Below are positions 9,354 through 18,755 of a stretch of DNA of 64,000 nt, in pieces. Under the pieces are notes generated by a model, which ran no database searches, was not told where the DNA came from, and saw only the letters and a program-made list of their open reading frames with translations. A program made the translations under genes and the position numbers. The stretch's first letter is position 1. Each line of letters starts with the position of its first letter. Origin of the DNA: Propionivibrio dicarboxylicus (GTDB lineage: Bacteria; Pseudomonadota; Gammaproteobacteria; Burkholderiales; Rhodocyclaceae); assembly GCF_900099695.1 (NCBI RefSeq), contig NZ_FNCY01000017.1, forward strand, positions 29,128 through 93,127. The letters run 5' to 3'.

Positions 9354-10454
9354 TTAGCGAATCACGCGCGCGCCCTTGCCCTTCATCGCGGCTTCGACTT
9401 CATCGACACGCACCATCGAGGTATCGCCCGGCGTCGTCATCGCCAGCGCGCCGTGCGCGGCACCGTACTCGACCGCTGCCTGCGGGCCCTTGCCTTCCAT
9501 GAAGCCGTAGGCCACACCCGAGGCAAAACCGTCGCCGCCACCGACGCGGTCATAGATCTCGAGGTTGTCGCGCTTCATCGACTCATAGATCTTGCCGTCA
9601 TACCAGAGGATCGCCGACCAGTCGTTGATCGTCGCCGTCTTGGCATTGCGCAGCGTCGTCGCCGCCACCTTGAAGTTCGGGAACTCGGTGACCGCCTTCT
9701 GAATCATCTTGGCGAAGGAATCAGTCTCGATATTGGTCAGGTGCTCGTCGGCGCCTTCAACTTCAAAGCCCAGACAGGCAGTGAAGTCTTCCTCGTTGCC
9801 GATCATCACATCGACATACTTGGCGATTTCGCGGTTGATGCGCTGTGCGGCTTCCTTGCCACCCTGGCTCTTCCACAGCGAAGCGCGGTAGTTGAGGTCA
9901 TAAGCGACGATCGTGCCGTATTTCTTGGCCACTTGGACGGCTTCGATCACGGCTTCGGCGGTGTTCGAGGCCAGCGCGGCGAAGATGCCACCCGTATGGA
10001 ACCAGCGCACGCCCTCTTCGCCGAAGATCTTTTCCCAGTTGAATTCGCCAGGACGGATCTGCGAAGCGGCCGTATGGCCACGATCCGAGCAGCCCAGCGC
10101 CGGACGCACGCCAAAGCCCTTTTCGGTGAAGTTGAGACCGACGCGGGTGTTCTTGCCAAGGCCGTCGAAATCGCGCCAGACGACATGGCTCATGTCGACG
10201 CCGCCTTGCATGATCAGGTCCTCGAGCAGCCAGCCGAGATCGTTCTTCGGGATCGCGGTCGCCACCATGGCGCGCTTGCCCCAGCACTTGCGCATGGCGC
10301 GCGCGACGTTGTACTCGCCGCCGCCTTCCCAGACCTGGAAGCTGCGGGCATTACGCACGCGGCCGAAGCCCGGATCGAAGCGCAACATGATTTCGCCGAA
10401 GGACGCGCAGTCCCACTTGCACTCGGCGGCCGATTTGACGATCAGTTCTGCCAT
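9354..10454 (-). CDS. kdgK: 2-dehydro-3-deoxygluconate (KDG) kinase, PfkB family
   Basis: PfkB/ribokinase-family sugar kinase of 366 residues, assigned to phosphorylation of 2-keto-3-deoxygluconate to KDPG. The N-terminal substrate segment GEIMLRFDPGFGRV and GGGEYNVARAMRKCWG is typical. The C-terminal motif DRVGGGDGFASGVAYG carries the catalytic Asp and anion hole. It is the last gene of the minus-strand sugar-acid operon, 15 bases after the KDPG aldolase gene, whose enzyme uses its product. A generic carbohydrate kinase role is possible from sequence alone, but the context is decisive. Confidence 0.88.
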   Translation of the reverse strand: MAELIVKSAAECKWDCASFGEIMLRFDPGFGRVRNARSFQVWEGGGEYNVARAMRKCWGKRAMVATAIPKNDLGWLLEDLIMQGGVDMSHVVWRDFDGLGKNTRVGLNFTEKGFGVRPALGCSDRGHTAASQIRPGEFNWEKIFGEEGVRWFHTGGIFAALASNTAEAVIEAVQVAKKYGTIVAYDLNYRASLWKSQGGKEAAQRINREIAKYVDVMIGNEEDFTACLGFEVEGADEHLTNIETDSFAKMIQKAVTEFPNFKVAATTLRNAKTATINDWSAILWYDGKIYESMKRDNLEIYDRVGGGDGFASGVAYGFMEGKGPQAAVEYGAAHGALAMTTPGDTSMVRVDEVEAAMKGKGARVIR

Positions 10455-10469
10455 AGTCTTTTCTCCCGC

Positions 10470-11156
10470 TTATTTGCCGGCCAGCTCGGCCTTGATGCGC
10501 TTGACCAGCGCGATGGTCTGACGCACGTTTTCCTCGATACCCTTGAAATCCTTGGCGTCGAGCAGCTTCTTGGTGATCAGGTTGGAACCGACGCCACAGG
10601 CGACGATACCGGCACCGAACCACTTGCGCAGCGACTCCTCGGTCGGCTCGACGCCGCCGGTCGGCATGATGCGCGTCCAGGGCATCGGGCCCATGACGCT
10701 CTTGACGAATTCCGGGCCGCCCACCGACGAACCGGGGAAAACCTTGACGATTTCGACGCCGAGTTCCTGCGCGTCGCCGATTTCGGTCGCCGAACCGCAA
10801 CCGGGGCTGTAGGGGATGCCGCGACGGTTACACACTTTGGCGACATCGGCATTGAGCAGCGGGCCGACGACGAACTTGGCGCCGTTGGCGATGTAGATGC
10901 CGGCCGTCGGCGCGTCGCAGATCGAACCGACGCCCATAATCACCGAGGGATCGGCCTTGGCGAAATACTTCGTCACCTGGAAGAACACATCCGCTGCAAA
11001 ATCGCCGCGATTGGTGAATTCAACACACTTGGCGCCACCGTTGGCGCAGGCCTGGATAACATCCTTACAAAGCTCGACATCCGGATGATAGAAGACCGGA
11101 ATCACGCTCTGATCCATCATCGCGGACAATACCGCCATGCGATCCTTAGCAGCCAT
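10470..11156 (-). CDS. kdgA: KDPG aldolase (2-dehydro-3-deoxyphosphogluconate aldolase)
   Basis: Class I aldolase cleaving KDPG to pyruvate and glyceraldehyde-3-phosphate; 228 residues, slightly longer than E. coli Eda. The Schiff-base lysine is expected in the ANGAKFVVGP segment, and PWTRIMPTGGVEPTEE is the C-terminal phosphate-binding region. In the longer Eda-like branch the enzyme may also cleave 4-hydroxy-2-oxoglutarate. It lies between uxaA and kdgK on one strand, completing the altronate branch. Confidence 0.9.
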   Translation of the reverse strand: MAAKDRMAVLSAMMDQSVIPVFYHPDVELCKDVIQACANGGAKCVEFTNRGDFAADVFFQVTKYFAKADPSVIMGVGSICDAPTAGIYIANGAKFVVGPLLNADVAKVCNRRGIPYSPGCGSATEIGDAQELGVEIVKVFPGSSVGGPEFVKSVMGPMPWTRIMPTGGVEPTEESLRKWFGAGIVACGVGSNLITKKLLDAKDFKGIEENVRQTIALVKRIKAELAGK

Positions 11157-11297
11157 TTAACTCTCCCATAGGAAAAAACCGAAAACAATGAAACGGCATC
11201 AAGCCGGCACAACGGCGCGCGCCGGCACTCATACCGGCGCGGCACCATACAAGTGCTATTCTAGCTCAAATTGGCCTGACAATCTTACAAAATTGAA

Positions 11298-12824
11298 TTA
11301 CATCACCGCACTAACGCGCCACGGCAGGAATTCGTCGTTGCCGTAACCGAGTTCTTCGCTGCGCACTTTCTCGCCTGAAGCATAGCGGATGATGGCGTCG
11401 AAGATGCGCTGGCTGATCTCGGTCATCGGCGTGCCGTCGATCAGATCGCCGCAATTGACGTCCATGTCGTCGCGCATACGCTCGAACAAGGCGTTGTTGG
11501 TCGCCAGCTTGATCGTCGGGACGCCGGCGCAACCGAAGGCAGACCCGCGCCCGGTGGTGAAACAGATGATCTGCGCGCCGCCCGCCGCTTGCCCGGTCGC
11601 CGAGACCGGATCGTAGCCCGGCGTGTCCATATAGACGAAGCCTTTGGCATCGATCGGCTCGCCGAACAGATAGACGCCGTTCAGCGTGCTCGTACCGCCC
11701 TTGGCGACCGCGCCCAGCGATTTTTCGAGAATCGTCGTCAGCCCGCCGGCCTTGTTGCCGACCGACGGATTGTTGTCGAGTTCGCCGCCGGTGCGTGCGC
11801 AATAGTCCTTCCACCAGGCGATGCGGTCGATCAGTTTCTGGGCGATCTCGGGCTTCGCCGCACGGCGCGTCAGCAAATGCTCGGCGCCGTAAATTTCCGG
11901 CGTTTCCGACAACACGGTCGTCGCGCCATGGCGGACGAGCAGGTCGGACGCGCCGCCCAGCGCCGGGTTGGCGGTGATGCCGGAATAGCCGTCCGAGCCG
12001 CCGCAGTTGAGGCCGACGATCAGGTGCGAGACCGACACGTCCTCGCGCTGATAGGCGTTGGCCTTCGGCAACATCGCCTCGACCAGCGCCACGCCCTTGC
12101 GGATCGCCGCCGCCGTGCCGCCTTCAGCCTGCATGACGACTTGCTGAAGCATGTCCGGTTCATGTTGCCCGATGGCTTCGATGATCGGGCCGATCTGGTT
12201 CTGTTCGCAGCCGAGGCCGACGAAGAGCACGCCGGCGAAATTCGGATGCTTGGCGAAGCCGACCATCGTCCGGCGCAGCATCTGCATGCCCTCGCCGTTC
12301 GGGTTGATGCCACAGCCTTCCGGATGCGGCAGGGCGATGACGCCGTCGACGTTGGGGAAGGCCGCCAGGATTTCCGGCGTGAAATGACGGGCGATGGCGC
12401 GCGTCACGGTCGCCGAACAGTTCACCGACGAGATGACGGCGATGTAATTGCGCGTGCCGACCTTGCCGTTCGGACGCTTGTAGCCACGGAAAGTGGCAGG
12501 ATGCTCGACCTTCGGCAGCGCGTTCACGCCCTCGCCGATACCGTAATCGCGCTCGAAATCGCCCATACCGAGGTTATGGCTGTGAATATGCTGACCGGCT
12601 TGAATGTCCGACTTGGCGAAGCCGATGACCTGGTTGTAGCGACGCACCGGAGCGCCGGCCTTGAGGTCGTGCGCCGCCATCTTGTGGCCGTTGGGGATCA
12701 GGTCGCGCACGGTCACGCTGTCGGCCCCATTCTCGTCGGCGACCGAATTGCCGGGAACGAGTTGCTGGGTCGCAATCAGCACGTCGTCATTGGCGTGCAG
12801 ACGGATTACGGAAGACTTGCTCAT
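11298..12824 (-). CDS. uxaA: altronate dehydratase
   Basis: Converts D-altronate to 2-keto-3-deoxygluconate. The 508-residue protein has the full UxaA layout: a small N-terminal SAF-type domain (about 1-95), then the large C-terminal domain with HPEGCGINPNGEG, GLGCEQNQI and GLNCGGSDGYSGITANPALG. These hold the conserved cysteines and the metal/substrate site. The ATG is preceded by GGAGGA. The gene is followed by kdgA and kdgK and preceded by uxaB, in pathway order. Confidence 0.95.
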   Translation of the reverse strand: MSKSSVIRLHANDDVLIATQQLVPGNSVADENGADSVTVRDLIPNGHKMAAHDLKAGAPVRRYNQVIGFAKSDIQAGQHIHSHNLGMGDFERDYGIGEGVNALPKVEHPATFRGYKRPNGKVGTRNYIAVISSVNCSATVTRAIARHFTPEILAAFPNVDGVIALPHPEGCGINPNGEGMQMLRRTMVGFAKHPNFAGVLFVGLGCEQNQIGPIIEAIGQHEPDMLQQVVMQAEGGTAAAIRKGVALVEAMLPKANAYQREDVSVSHLIVGLNCGGSDGYSGITANPALGGASDLLVRHGATTVLSETPEIYGAEHLLTRRAAKPEIAQKLIDRIAWWKDYCARTGGELDNNPSVGNKAGGLTTILEKSLGAVAKGGTSTLNGVYLFGEPIDAKGFVYMDTPGYDPVSATGQAAGGAQIICFTTGRGSAFGCAGVPTIKLATNNALFERMRDDMDVNCGDLIDGTPMTEISQRIFDAIIRYASGEKVRSEELGYGNDEFLPWRVSAVM

Positions 12825-12914
12825 GTTCTGCTCCGGAGGAAGGAGATGAAGATTGGTATTGCAAGAGCGGCACCCCGGGGATATCGCCGGGGCGCCACCT
12901 GACGCTCCAGGGAG

Positions 12915-14417
12915 TTACAGCTCGCCCATCGCCGTCTTGACGCCGACGGCCTGGATACGCGCCAGTGCCGCCGCGGTCTGCTCGGCCAGGCCGGGCACGC
13001 GGGTCAGGTCCTCACCCCACAAGCGGGTGTCGGCCAGCAGCGTCGCCGCCACCTTGGCCGCATCGCTGCTGCCTGCCCATGCCGCATTCATGATCTGCAG
13101 GATGTCGGCATTGTCCTTGATCGGATAGGCACCCGCGTCGCGTTGGCCGACGTAGTCGCCGTTGGCCGCGAAGCTGCCGCGATAGAAGTTGAGCAGGGCC
13201 GCCAGCGAGAACGACAAGCCGGCCGGCGCCTTGCCATGCTGCGCCGCATAATCCTTGACCGTCGGCAGCACGCGCACCGTCCACTTCGAGACCGAGTTCA
13301 ACGCGATCGAAATCAGTTCATGACGGATATGCGGATTGGCGAAGCGCTCCATGATCGTCGCGGCATAGGCCTTGCGCTCGGCATCGGGCAACGGCACGAA
13401 CGGAACGATTTCCTCGAACATGACACGGTCAAGATACTTCGAGACGACCGGGTCCTCGGTCATTTCGCGCACGGTGTCGAGCCCGGCGCAATACGAGGCG
13501 AGCGAGCTGGCCGTGTGCGCGCCGTTGAGGATGCGCACCTTGCGCGTGCGGTACGGTTGCAGGTCGTCGGTCCAGACGACGTCGATACCGGCCTTGTGCA
13601 GCGGCAGTTCCTCGGCAATCTTCGCCGGACCTTCGATGCACCACAGCAGGAAGGGCTCGGCCGCCACCATCAGCGGATCCTTGTAACCGAATTCGGCGTA
13701 CAGCGCTTCGGCTTCAGCCGCCGGGAATCCCGGCACGATGCGGTCGACGAGCGTATTGCAGAAAACGTTGTGCGCCTTGACCCAGGCAACGAAATCGGCC
13801 GGCAGTTTCCAGGCCTCGGCGAACTGCAGCACGAAGCTGCGCAGCTTGGAACCGTTGGTATCGATCAGTTCGCACGGCAGGAAGACGAGACCCGATTCCG
13901 GCGAACCGCCGAAGGCCTTGAAGCGTGCCAGCAACAGCGCCGTCACCTTGGCCGGGAAGTTGGCCGGGCACTTGCCATCGACATAAGCTTCATCGACGTA
14001 GGCGATACCGGCTTCGGTCGTGTTCGAGACGACGAAGCGCAGCGACGGATCCTGCATCGCCGCCAGCATCACATCCCATTGGGCATACGGATTGAGCGTG
14101 TCCTTGACGCAACTGACCAGGCGCTTGGTCTGCACCTGCTGACCGTTCTGCACGCCGCGCAGCAGCACCGTGAAGAGCTGGTCCTGCGCTTTCATCAGGT
14201 CGGCAATGCCGCGATCGAGCGGCTGCACGACGGTCACTTCACCGTTCATCAGCCCGGCGCCGTTGGCGACATCGACCATCCAGTCGACGAAGGCACGCAG
14301 GAAGTTACCATCGCCAATCTGCAGGATGCGCACAGGCTTTTGCGACGACGGCTGGCTCGCCTCGACCTTGAGCTTGCCCTCGGCAAGACTGGCCCTGTTC
14401 AGTGAATTCATTGACAT
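12915..14417 (-). CDS. uxaB: tagaturonate reductase (altronate oxidoreductase)
   Basis: NAD-dependent long-chain mannitol-dehydrogenase-family enzyme of 500 residues that interconverts D-tagaturonate and D-altronate. The N-terminal nucleotide site is ILQIGDGNFLRAFVDWM (about 31-47). The catalytic region is RKVRILNGAHTASSL (about 290-305), where the lysine of the polyol dehydrogenase family sits. UxaB fits better than fructuronate reductase because uxaA, not uxuA, follows it. A second ATG two codons in is possible. Confidence 0.92.
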   Translation of the reverse strand: MSMNSLNRASLAEGKLKVEASQPSSQKPVRILQIGDGNFLRAFVDWMVDVANGAGLMNGEVTVVQPLDRGIADLMKAQDQLFTVLLRGVQNGQQVQTKRLVSCVKDTLNPYAQWDVMLAAMQDPSLRFVVSNTTEAGIAYVDEAYVDGKCPANFPAKVTALLLARFKAFGGSPESGLVFLPCELIDTNGSKLRSFVLQFAEAWKLPADFVAWVKAHNVFCNTLVDRIVPGFPAAEAEALYAEFGYKDPLMVAAEPFLLWCIEGPAKIAEELPLHKAGIDVVWTDDLQPYRTRKVRILNGAHTASSLASYCAGLDTVREMTEDPVVSKYLDRVMFEEIVPFVPLPDAERKAYAATIMERFANPHIRHELISIALNSVSKWTVRVLPTVKDYAAQHGKAPAGLSFSLAALLNFYRGSFAANGDYVGQRDAGAYPIKDNADILQIMNAAWAGSSDAAKVAATLLADTRLWGEDLTRVPGLAEQTAAALARIQAVGVKTAMGEL

Positions 14418-14629
14418 TGCTCCGTAATTATTTTTCAGGAAGGATTCGCCCCGGACCCACCGCGCAACAGTCTCCCGTCATTTCGATGGCGAGCCGTGGA
14501 CGCCCGATGGCAGCGCGTCACTATCGTCCCGGCCCGGAGGCTTGTCCAATGTTTATTCGACATAGGCATATGCGGTGTTCGCATGGCGACGCATGCCGCC
14601 GGCACACGTCGCCTTTGCCCATTTGATGC

Positions 14630-15643
14630 TTACAGCAGGCAGGTCACCTTGAGGAACTCGCCGGGGTTCTCGGCGATCGCCTTGACCATCGCCGGCGCCT
14701 CGTCGATCTGCACCGAGCAGGTCAGGAGATGCGACACGTCGATCTTCCCCTCCGAGATCAGGCGCAGGCTTTCGGGGAACATGCCAACGCTGTTGCGCGA
14801 CCCGAAAATCGACAGTTCCTTGCGCGTGATCGTCGCCGTCGGCAGCGGAATCTCGTTCTTCGGCCAACCGGCCAGCGCGATGCGCCCGGCGAAGGCGACA
14901 TATTCCAGCGTATTGCGGATCGCCCGCGCATCGCCGGAGGCCTCGATCACGGCTTCCGCCATGCGCCCGCCGGTGATCTCCTTGATCGCCGCGATCGAAT
15001 CGACCGTCACCGGGTTGACCGCGTGCTTCACGCCCAGCCGGCGCGCCAGTTCGAGGCGTTCGTCGACCGGGTCGATGATGATCGGATGAGCGCCCAACGT
15101 CAGCGCGTACTGCGCCGCCAACAGGCCGATCTGACCAGCACCGGTGATCGCCACGTGTTCGCCGGCCTTGACCTTCGCCTGGCTGACCGCATGCATCGAA
15201 ATGACGAGCGGCTCGGCCAGCGGCAACAGTTCCCAGGCGATGTTATCAGGCGCCTTGTGCACGAGATGGCGCGGATGCGTGATGCATTCGGCCATGCCGC
15301 CCTCGATATGCACCCCGCGTACCGTCAGGTTCTCGCAGCAGTTGGTGTGGCCGATCGAACACGGATAGCAGGTGCCGCAATAGACATAGGGCTCGATGAT
15401 GACGCGGTCGCCCGGCATCAACTCGGTCTCGTTCTCGGGCACTTCGAGTACTTCACCGGCGACTTCGTGGCCGATCGTGCGCGGATAGCTGACGAGCGGA
15501 TTGACGCCGCGGTAGGCGCCGATGTCCGAGCCGCAGATGCCGGCGCTACGCACCCGGATCAGCACCTCGTCCTTGCCGCGCTTCGGCTCGGCAATGTCGG
15601 CCAGGGCGATTTCGCCGGGACTTTTCAACAATACGGATTTCAT
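14630..15643 (-). CDS. zinc-dependent alcohol dehydrogenase, probably L-galactonate 5-dehydrogenase (LgoD-like)
   Basis: Medium-chain Zn-dependent dehydrogenase of 337 residues, close in size to E. coli LgoD (YjjN). Catalytic zinc ligands are in SAGICGSDIG and GHEVAGEV. The structural zinc is held by YCGTCYPCSIGHTNCC (four cysteines). The NAD-binding segment is AITGAGQIGLLAAQYA (about 165-180). In its context (uxaB, uxaA, kdgK, kdgA, no uronate isomerase) oxidation of L-galactonate to D-tagaturonate is the reaction that would make the pathway complete. That substrate is inference; other polyol or sugar-acid substrates are possible. Confidence 0.75.
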   Translation of the reverse strand: MKSVLLKSPGEIALADIAEPKRGKDEVLIRVRSAGICGSDIGAYRGVNPLVSYPRTIGHEVAGEVLEVPENETELMPGDRVIIEPYVYCGTCYPCSIGHTNCCENLTVRGVHIEGGMAECITHPRHLVHKAPDNIAWELLPLAEPLVISMHAVSQAKVKAGEHVAITGAGQIGLLAAQYALTLGAHPIIIDPVDERLELARRLGVKHAVNPVTVDSIAAIKEITGGRMAEAVIEASGDARAIRNTLEYVAFAGRIALAGWPKNEIPLPTATITRKELSIFGSRNSVGMFPESLRLISEGKIDVSHLLTCSVQIDEAPAMVKAIAENPGEFLKVTCLL

Positions 15644-15658
15644 ACTTTCTCCTTCAAA

Positions 15659-16942
15659 TTACATCGGAACCCAGTTCGCCAGTACCAGCGACAGCGGCGG
15701 ATAGAACGTCGTCACCATCAGCGTGACGCCAAGCGCGATATAGAACGGCAGGATTTCCCGCATGTATTCGTCGAGTTTGACGCCGGTCAGGTTGCAGGTC
15801 AGGAACATCGTCGTCCCGAAGGGCGGGGTGATCGCGCCGATCGAGAGATTGAAGATCATCATGATGCCGAAATGCACCGGATCGATGCCCAGCGCATGGA
15901 CGGTCGGCATCAGGAGCGGCGTCAGCACGATGATCGCGGCATTGCCGTCGAGGAACATGCCGACCAGGATCAGCAGCACGTTGACAATCAGCAGGAACAC
16001 CACCGGGCTCGTCGAGATGCTCATCAGCAACTCGGTCGTCTCAGCGGCAACCCCCTCCCAGGTGAGTATCCAGGCGAATCCGGCCGATGCCATCAGGATC
16101 AGCATGATCGAACCGTTGGCGCGCGCCGACTCGGCGAGCGCCGCCTTGACGTCGGCCCAACTCGTTTCCTTGTAGGCGAAGCCGACGATCAGTGCGTAGA
16201 TGCAGGTGACGGCGCCCGCCTCGGTCGGGGTGAAGATACCGTAGCGGATCCCGCCGAGGATCAGGACCATCAGCATCAGGCCCCAGAAGGCCTCGATCGA
16301 AGCCTTGCCCATTTCGCCGAGACTCGCCATCTTCGGCCGCGTCGGCTTATAGCCGCGCTTGCGCGCGACATAGTCGACGGCGACCATGAGCAGGATCGTG
16401 CACAGGATGCCCGGCCCCATACCGCCCATGAACAGCTTGCCGATCGAGGTATCGGAGACAAACCCGTAGATGATGAGACCGATACCCGGCGGCAGGATCG
16501 GGCCGAGCAGCGCCGACGCCGACGTGAGCGCCGCGGCGAACGGACGGCTGTAGCCGTTCTTGCTCATTTCCGGCACCAGCACCTTGCAGATCATCGCCGC
16601 ATCGGCCAGACCGGCGCCCGACGGTCCGCCGATCAGGGCACCGAGCACGACGTTGGTCTGCGCCAGACCGCCACGCATGTGGCCCGACAAGGCGTCGGCC
16701 AGTTTGAGCAGGCGGTTGGTGATGCCGGTGTAGTTGAGGATCGAGCCGAGCATCATGAAAAAGGGAATCGCCAGCAAGGGCAGGTTATCGGCACCACCGA
16801 TCATGCGTTGCACGACCATGATCGCCGACATGTCATTGGCAATGAAGAAATAGGCGAAGGTCGCAGCGCAGATGGCGAAGGCCACCGGCACATTGATGGC
16901 GAACAGGCCAAGCATCACCAGAAAAGCAATCAGAACGCTCAT
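15659..16942 (-). CDS. TRAP transporter large permease (DctM type), sugar-acid operon
   Basis: Large membrane subunit of a Na+-driven TRAP importer, 427 residues, about a dozen hydrophobic helices. Family segments include LPLLAIPFFMMLGSILNYTG and GGPSGAGLADAAMI, and the repeat-related GAITPPFGTTMFLTC near the end. The ATG overlaps the dctQ stop by four bases. It is co-directional with dctP, dctQ and the altronate pathway genes, so the cargo is probably a hexonate or hexuronate; L-galactonate is my best guess. Confidence 0.9.
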   Translation of the reverse strand: MSVLIAFLVMLGLFAINVPVAFAICAATFAYFFIANDMSAIMVVQRMIGGADNLPLLAIPFFMMLGSILNYTGITNRLLKLADALSGHMRGGLAQTNVVLGALIGGPSGAGLADAAMICKVLVPEMSKNGYSRPFAAALTSASALLGPILPPGIGLIIYGFVSDTSIGKLFMGGMGPGILCTILLMVAVDYVARKRGYKPTRPKMASLGEMGKASIEAFWGLMLMVLILGGIRYGIFTPTEAGAVTCIYALIVGFAYKETSWADVKAALAESARANGSIMLILMASAGFAWILTWEGVAAETTELLMSISTSPVVFLLIVNVLLILVGMFLDGNAAIIVLTPLLMPTVHALGIDPVHFGIMMIFNLSIGAITPPFGTTMFLTCNLTGVKLDEYMREILPFYIALGVTLMVTTFYPPLSLVLANWVPM

Positions 16943-17457
16943 TGTGCGGGCTCCACGGATTCGTCATCGAGATTGGTCGTGTTTTTCTCGCCGCGCAGGC
17001 TGTTCCAGAACATGCGACCGTAGTACATCAACATAAAGAAGCAACTGACCGGAACCGAGGCATCGACGTAGCTGTAAGGAATGCCGAGAATCGGCGTGAG
17101 CTTGGTCTGTCCCTTGATCGTCAGCAGGATGCCGAACCAGATCAGCAACACCAGCGTCACCAGCACGACGAGATCACCAAAGATGCTGACGGCGCGTTGC
17201 CACTTCGACGGAAAGCGCCGCACCAGCACATCGATCGAGCAATGGCCTTCGACGTGCACCACGGCGGAAGCCCCGAGCATGGTCAGCCAGACGAAGGTAA
17301 AGACCGTCACCTCCTCGACCCAGCCCCAGGGCCTGCCGACGACGTAACGCATGAATACGTTGGCACAGGCGAGCAGGATGATGAAAGCCATCGCTGTCAT
17401 GCCGAGAAAGTTGTCGAGCTTTCTCACCAGATTGTAGAAACTTCTGAGAATTTGCAT
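16939..17457 (-). CDS. TRAP transporter small permease (DctQ type), sugar-acid operon
   Basis: Small membrane subunit of 172 residues with four predicted helices, which pairs with DctM. NVFMRYVVGRPWGWVEEVTVF (partly shown by RYVVGRPWGWVEE) is the typical DctQ helix-loop. The ATG at 17457 is preferred over the GTG three codons upstream because AGGTGA lies six bases before it. The stop overlaps the dctM start (ATGA). A strong hairpin lies between dctP and this gene. Confidence 0.88.
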   Translation of the reverse strand: MQILRSFYNLVRKLDNFLGMTAMAFIILLACANVFMRYVVGRPWGWVEEVTVFTFVWLTMLGASAVVHVEGHCSIDVLVRRFPSKWQRAVSIFGDLVVLVTLVLLIWFGILLTIKGQTKLTPILGIPYSYVDASVPVSCFFMLMYYGRMFWNSLRGEKNTTNLDDESVEPAQ

Positions 17458-17549
17458 AAAAATCACCTGTCATGGGGACGACGAGATCTCTGACGCAGCA
17501 AAGACGGCGTCATGATCGAGGACCCTGAGGGCAGAGAGGAACCGGAATG

Positions 17550-17579
17550 CGGTCGGGAGCCGCGGAGGCTTCCCGACCG
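17550..17579 (-). other. intercistronic hairpin between dctP and dctQ
   Basis: CGGTCGGGAGCC and GGCTTCCCGACCG form a 12-bp stem with one bulged base and a five-base loop, directly after the dctP stop. There is no U tract on the coding strand, so it is more likely to protect or uncouple the dctP message than to end transcription. The binding protein is usually needed in excess over the membrane subunits. Confidence 0.6.
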
Positions 17580-17588
17580 ATGCGTGGA

Positions 17589-18587
17589 TTACTTGTGGCC
17601 GATGATCGAATAGACCTTGTTCATGACTTCAGGCGGGAACTCCTTGTTGAAGCGTGCCGGGAAGTCCTTCATCGCAGTCTTGAACGCAGCGCGGTCGACC
17701 TCGACGATCTTGACGCCCGCCGCTTCCATCTTCTTGACGGCGTCCTTGTCGGCGATTTCGTTCTCCTTGTCGAGGAACTTGCCGGCCTCTTCGCCGGTTT
17801 CCTTGAGCATCTGGACGATTTCCGGCGGCAGCTTCTTGATGAAGCCGGTACCGGCGATCCATGACGACAGGTTAACCTGGTGCTTGGTCATCAGCAGGAA
17901 CTTGGCGCCTTCGAACATCTTGCCGCCGTAGAGCACCGGGATCGGATTCTCGGCGCCGTTGATGACGCCCTGCATCAGCGCCGGATAGGCTTCGGCCAGC
18001 GGCATCGGCGTTGCCGTCGCGCCCATCGCATTCATCATTTCGTTCGACAAACGGATGTTCGGCACACGGATCTTCAGGCCCTTGAGATCTTCGGGCTTGG
18101 TCGCTGCCTTGGTCGCCAGCATGTTGCGCACGCCGTAGATCCACTTGCTATGCACGATGTACAGGCCCTTGGCTTCGAGCTGCTTGGAGAGATCCTTGAA
18201 GAGATCGCTGTCGACGAGCTTGAAGAGCTGTTCCTTGTTGTCATAGATGTACGGCAGATAGGTGACGCCGAACGCCGGCACGTAATCCATCAGGAAGCCG
18301 CCATCCGAAATCGTGATGACGTTCGAGCCGATCGTCAGCTGTTCGGTCACGTCCTTCTGCGAGCCAAGCTGCGAGCTCGGGAAATACTGGAACTCGACCT
18401 GCCCCTTGCTGCGTTCCTTCATCAGGCGGCCCCACTCGCGCACCGCCTTGTCGTTGGGTTCGCCAACGTTATTGCCGTAAGCGATCTTGATCTTGATCAC
18501 GTCGGCAGCCATCGCCGAGCCGGCCGCCACACACAAGGCCACGCTCATGGCGCAGGCCATCAATTTCTTGGAAAACCCTGAAATCAT
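17589..18587 (-). CDS. TRAP transporter substrate-binding protein (DctP type), sugar-acid operon
   Basis: Periplasmic binding protein of 332 residues with a Sec signal peptide (MISGFSKKLMACAMSVALC, cleavage after SAMA). The DctP segment VRVPN/IRVP-type arginine loop is present as LKIRVPNIRLSNEMMNAMGA, shown in part by KIRVPNIRLSNEM; this arginine salt-bridges the carboxylate of acidic ligands. It is the first gene of the minus-strand operon, after a sigma-54-type promoter. AGGGGATG precedes the ATG. Confidence 0.9.
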   Translation of the reverse strand: MISGFSKKLMACAMSVALCVAAGSAMAADVIKIKIAYGNNVGEPNDKAVREWGRLMKERSKGQVEFQYFPSSQLGSQKDVTEQLTIGSNVITISDGGFLMDYVPAFGVTYLPYIYDNKEQLFKLVDSDLFKDLSKQLEAKGLYIVHSKWIYGVRNMLATKAATKPEDLKGLKIRVPNIRLSNEMMNAMGATATPMPLAEAYPALMQGVINGAENPIPVLYGGKMFEGAKFLLMTKHQVNLSSWIAGTGFIKKLPPEIVQMLKETGEEAGKFLDKENEIADKDAVKKMEAAGVKIVEVDRAAFKTAMKDFPARFNKEFPPEVMNKVYSIIGHK

Positions 18588-18698
18588 TGTGCATCCCCTT
18601 TTCTTTGAGTTAAACGGAATCCTCTCTCAACCTTCCGGCACAGCGCTTCCGCACGCGATCGCGCATCGTCGTCGCCGCCGCAAGGCGTGACCACTAAT

Positions 18699-18714
18699 AG
18701 CAAACGTCATGCCA
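18699..18714 (-). promoter_or_regulatory. sigma-54 (-24/-12) promoter of the sugar-acid operon
   Basis: Read on the minus strand the sequence is TGGCATGACGTTTGCT, matching the TGGCAC-N5-TTGCW consensus at all but one key base with the correct spacing. It points at dctP, about 110 bases upstream of its ATG. The divergent gene encodes an AAA+ sigma-54 activator, which supports the call. Confidence 0.82.
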
Positions 18715-18755
18715 CGGGTAAGTCCTTGTTTATTATCATCGCATTCATCGGCGTC

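Noticed and set aside
9453..11171. 572-codon plus-strand open frame
   Set aside because: It covers kdgK and kdgA in antisense; those two have family motifs and this frame has none.
14729..17023. Very long plus-strand open frame (764 codons) opposite the sugar-acid TRAP genes
   Set aside because: It is antisense to dctM, dctQ and the Zn dehydrogenase, is rich in Arg/Asp/His/Gln as expected for a GC-rich shadow, and has no recognisable domain.
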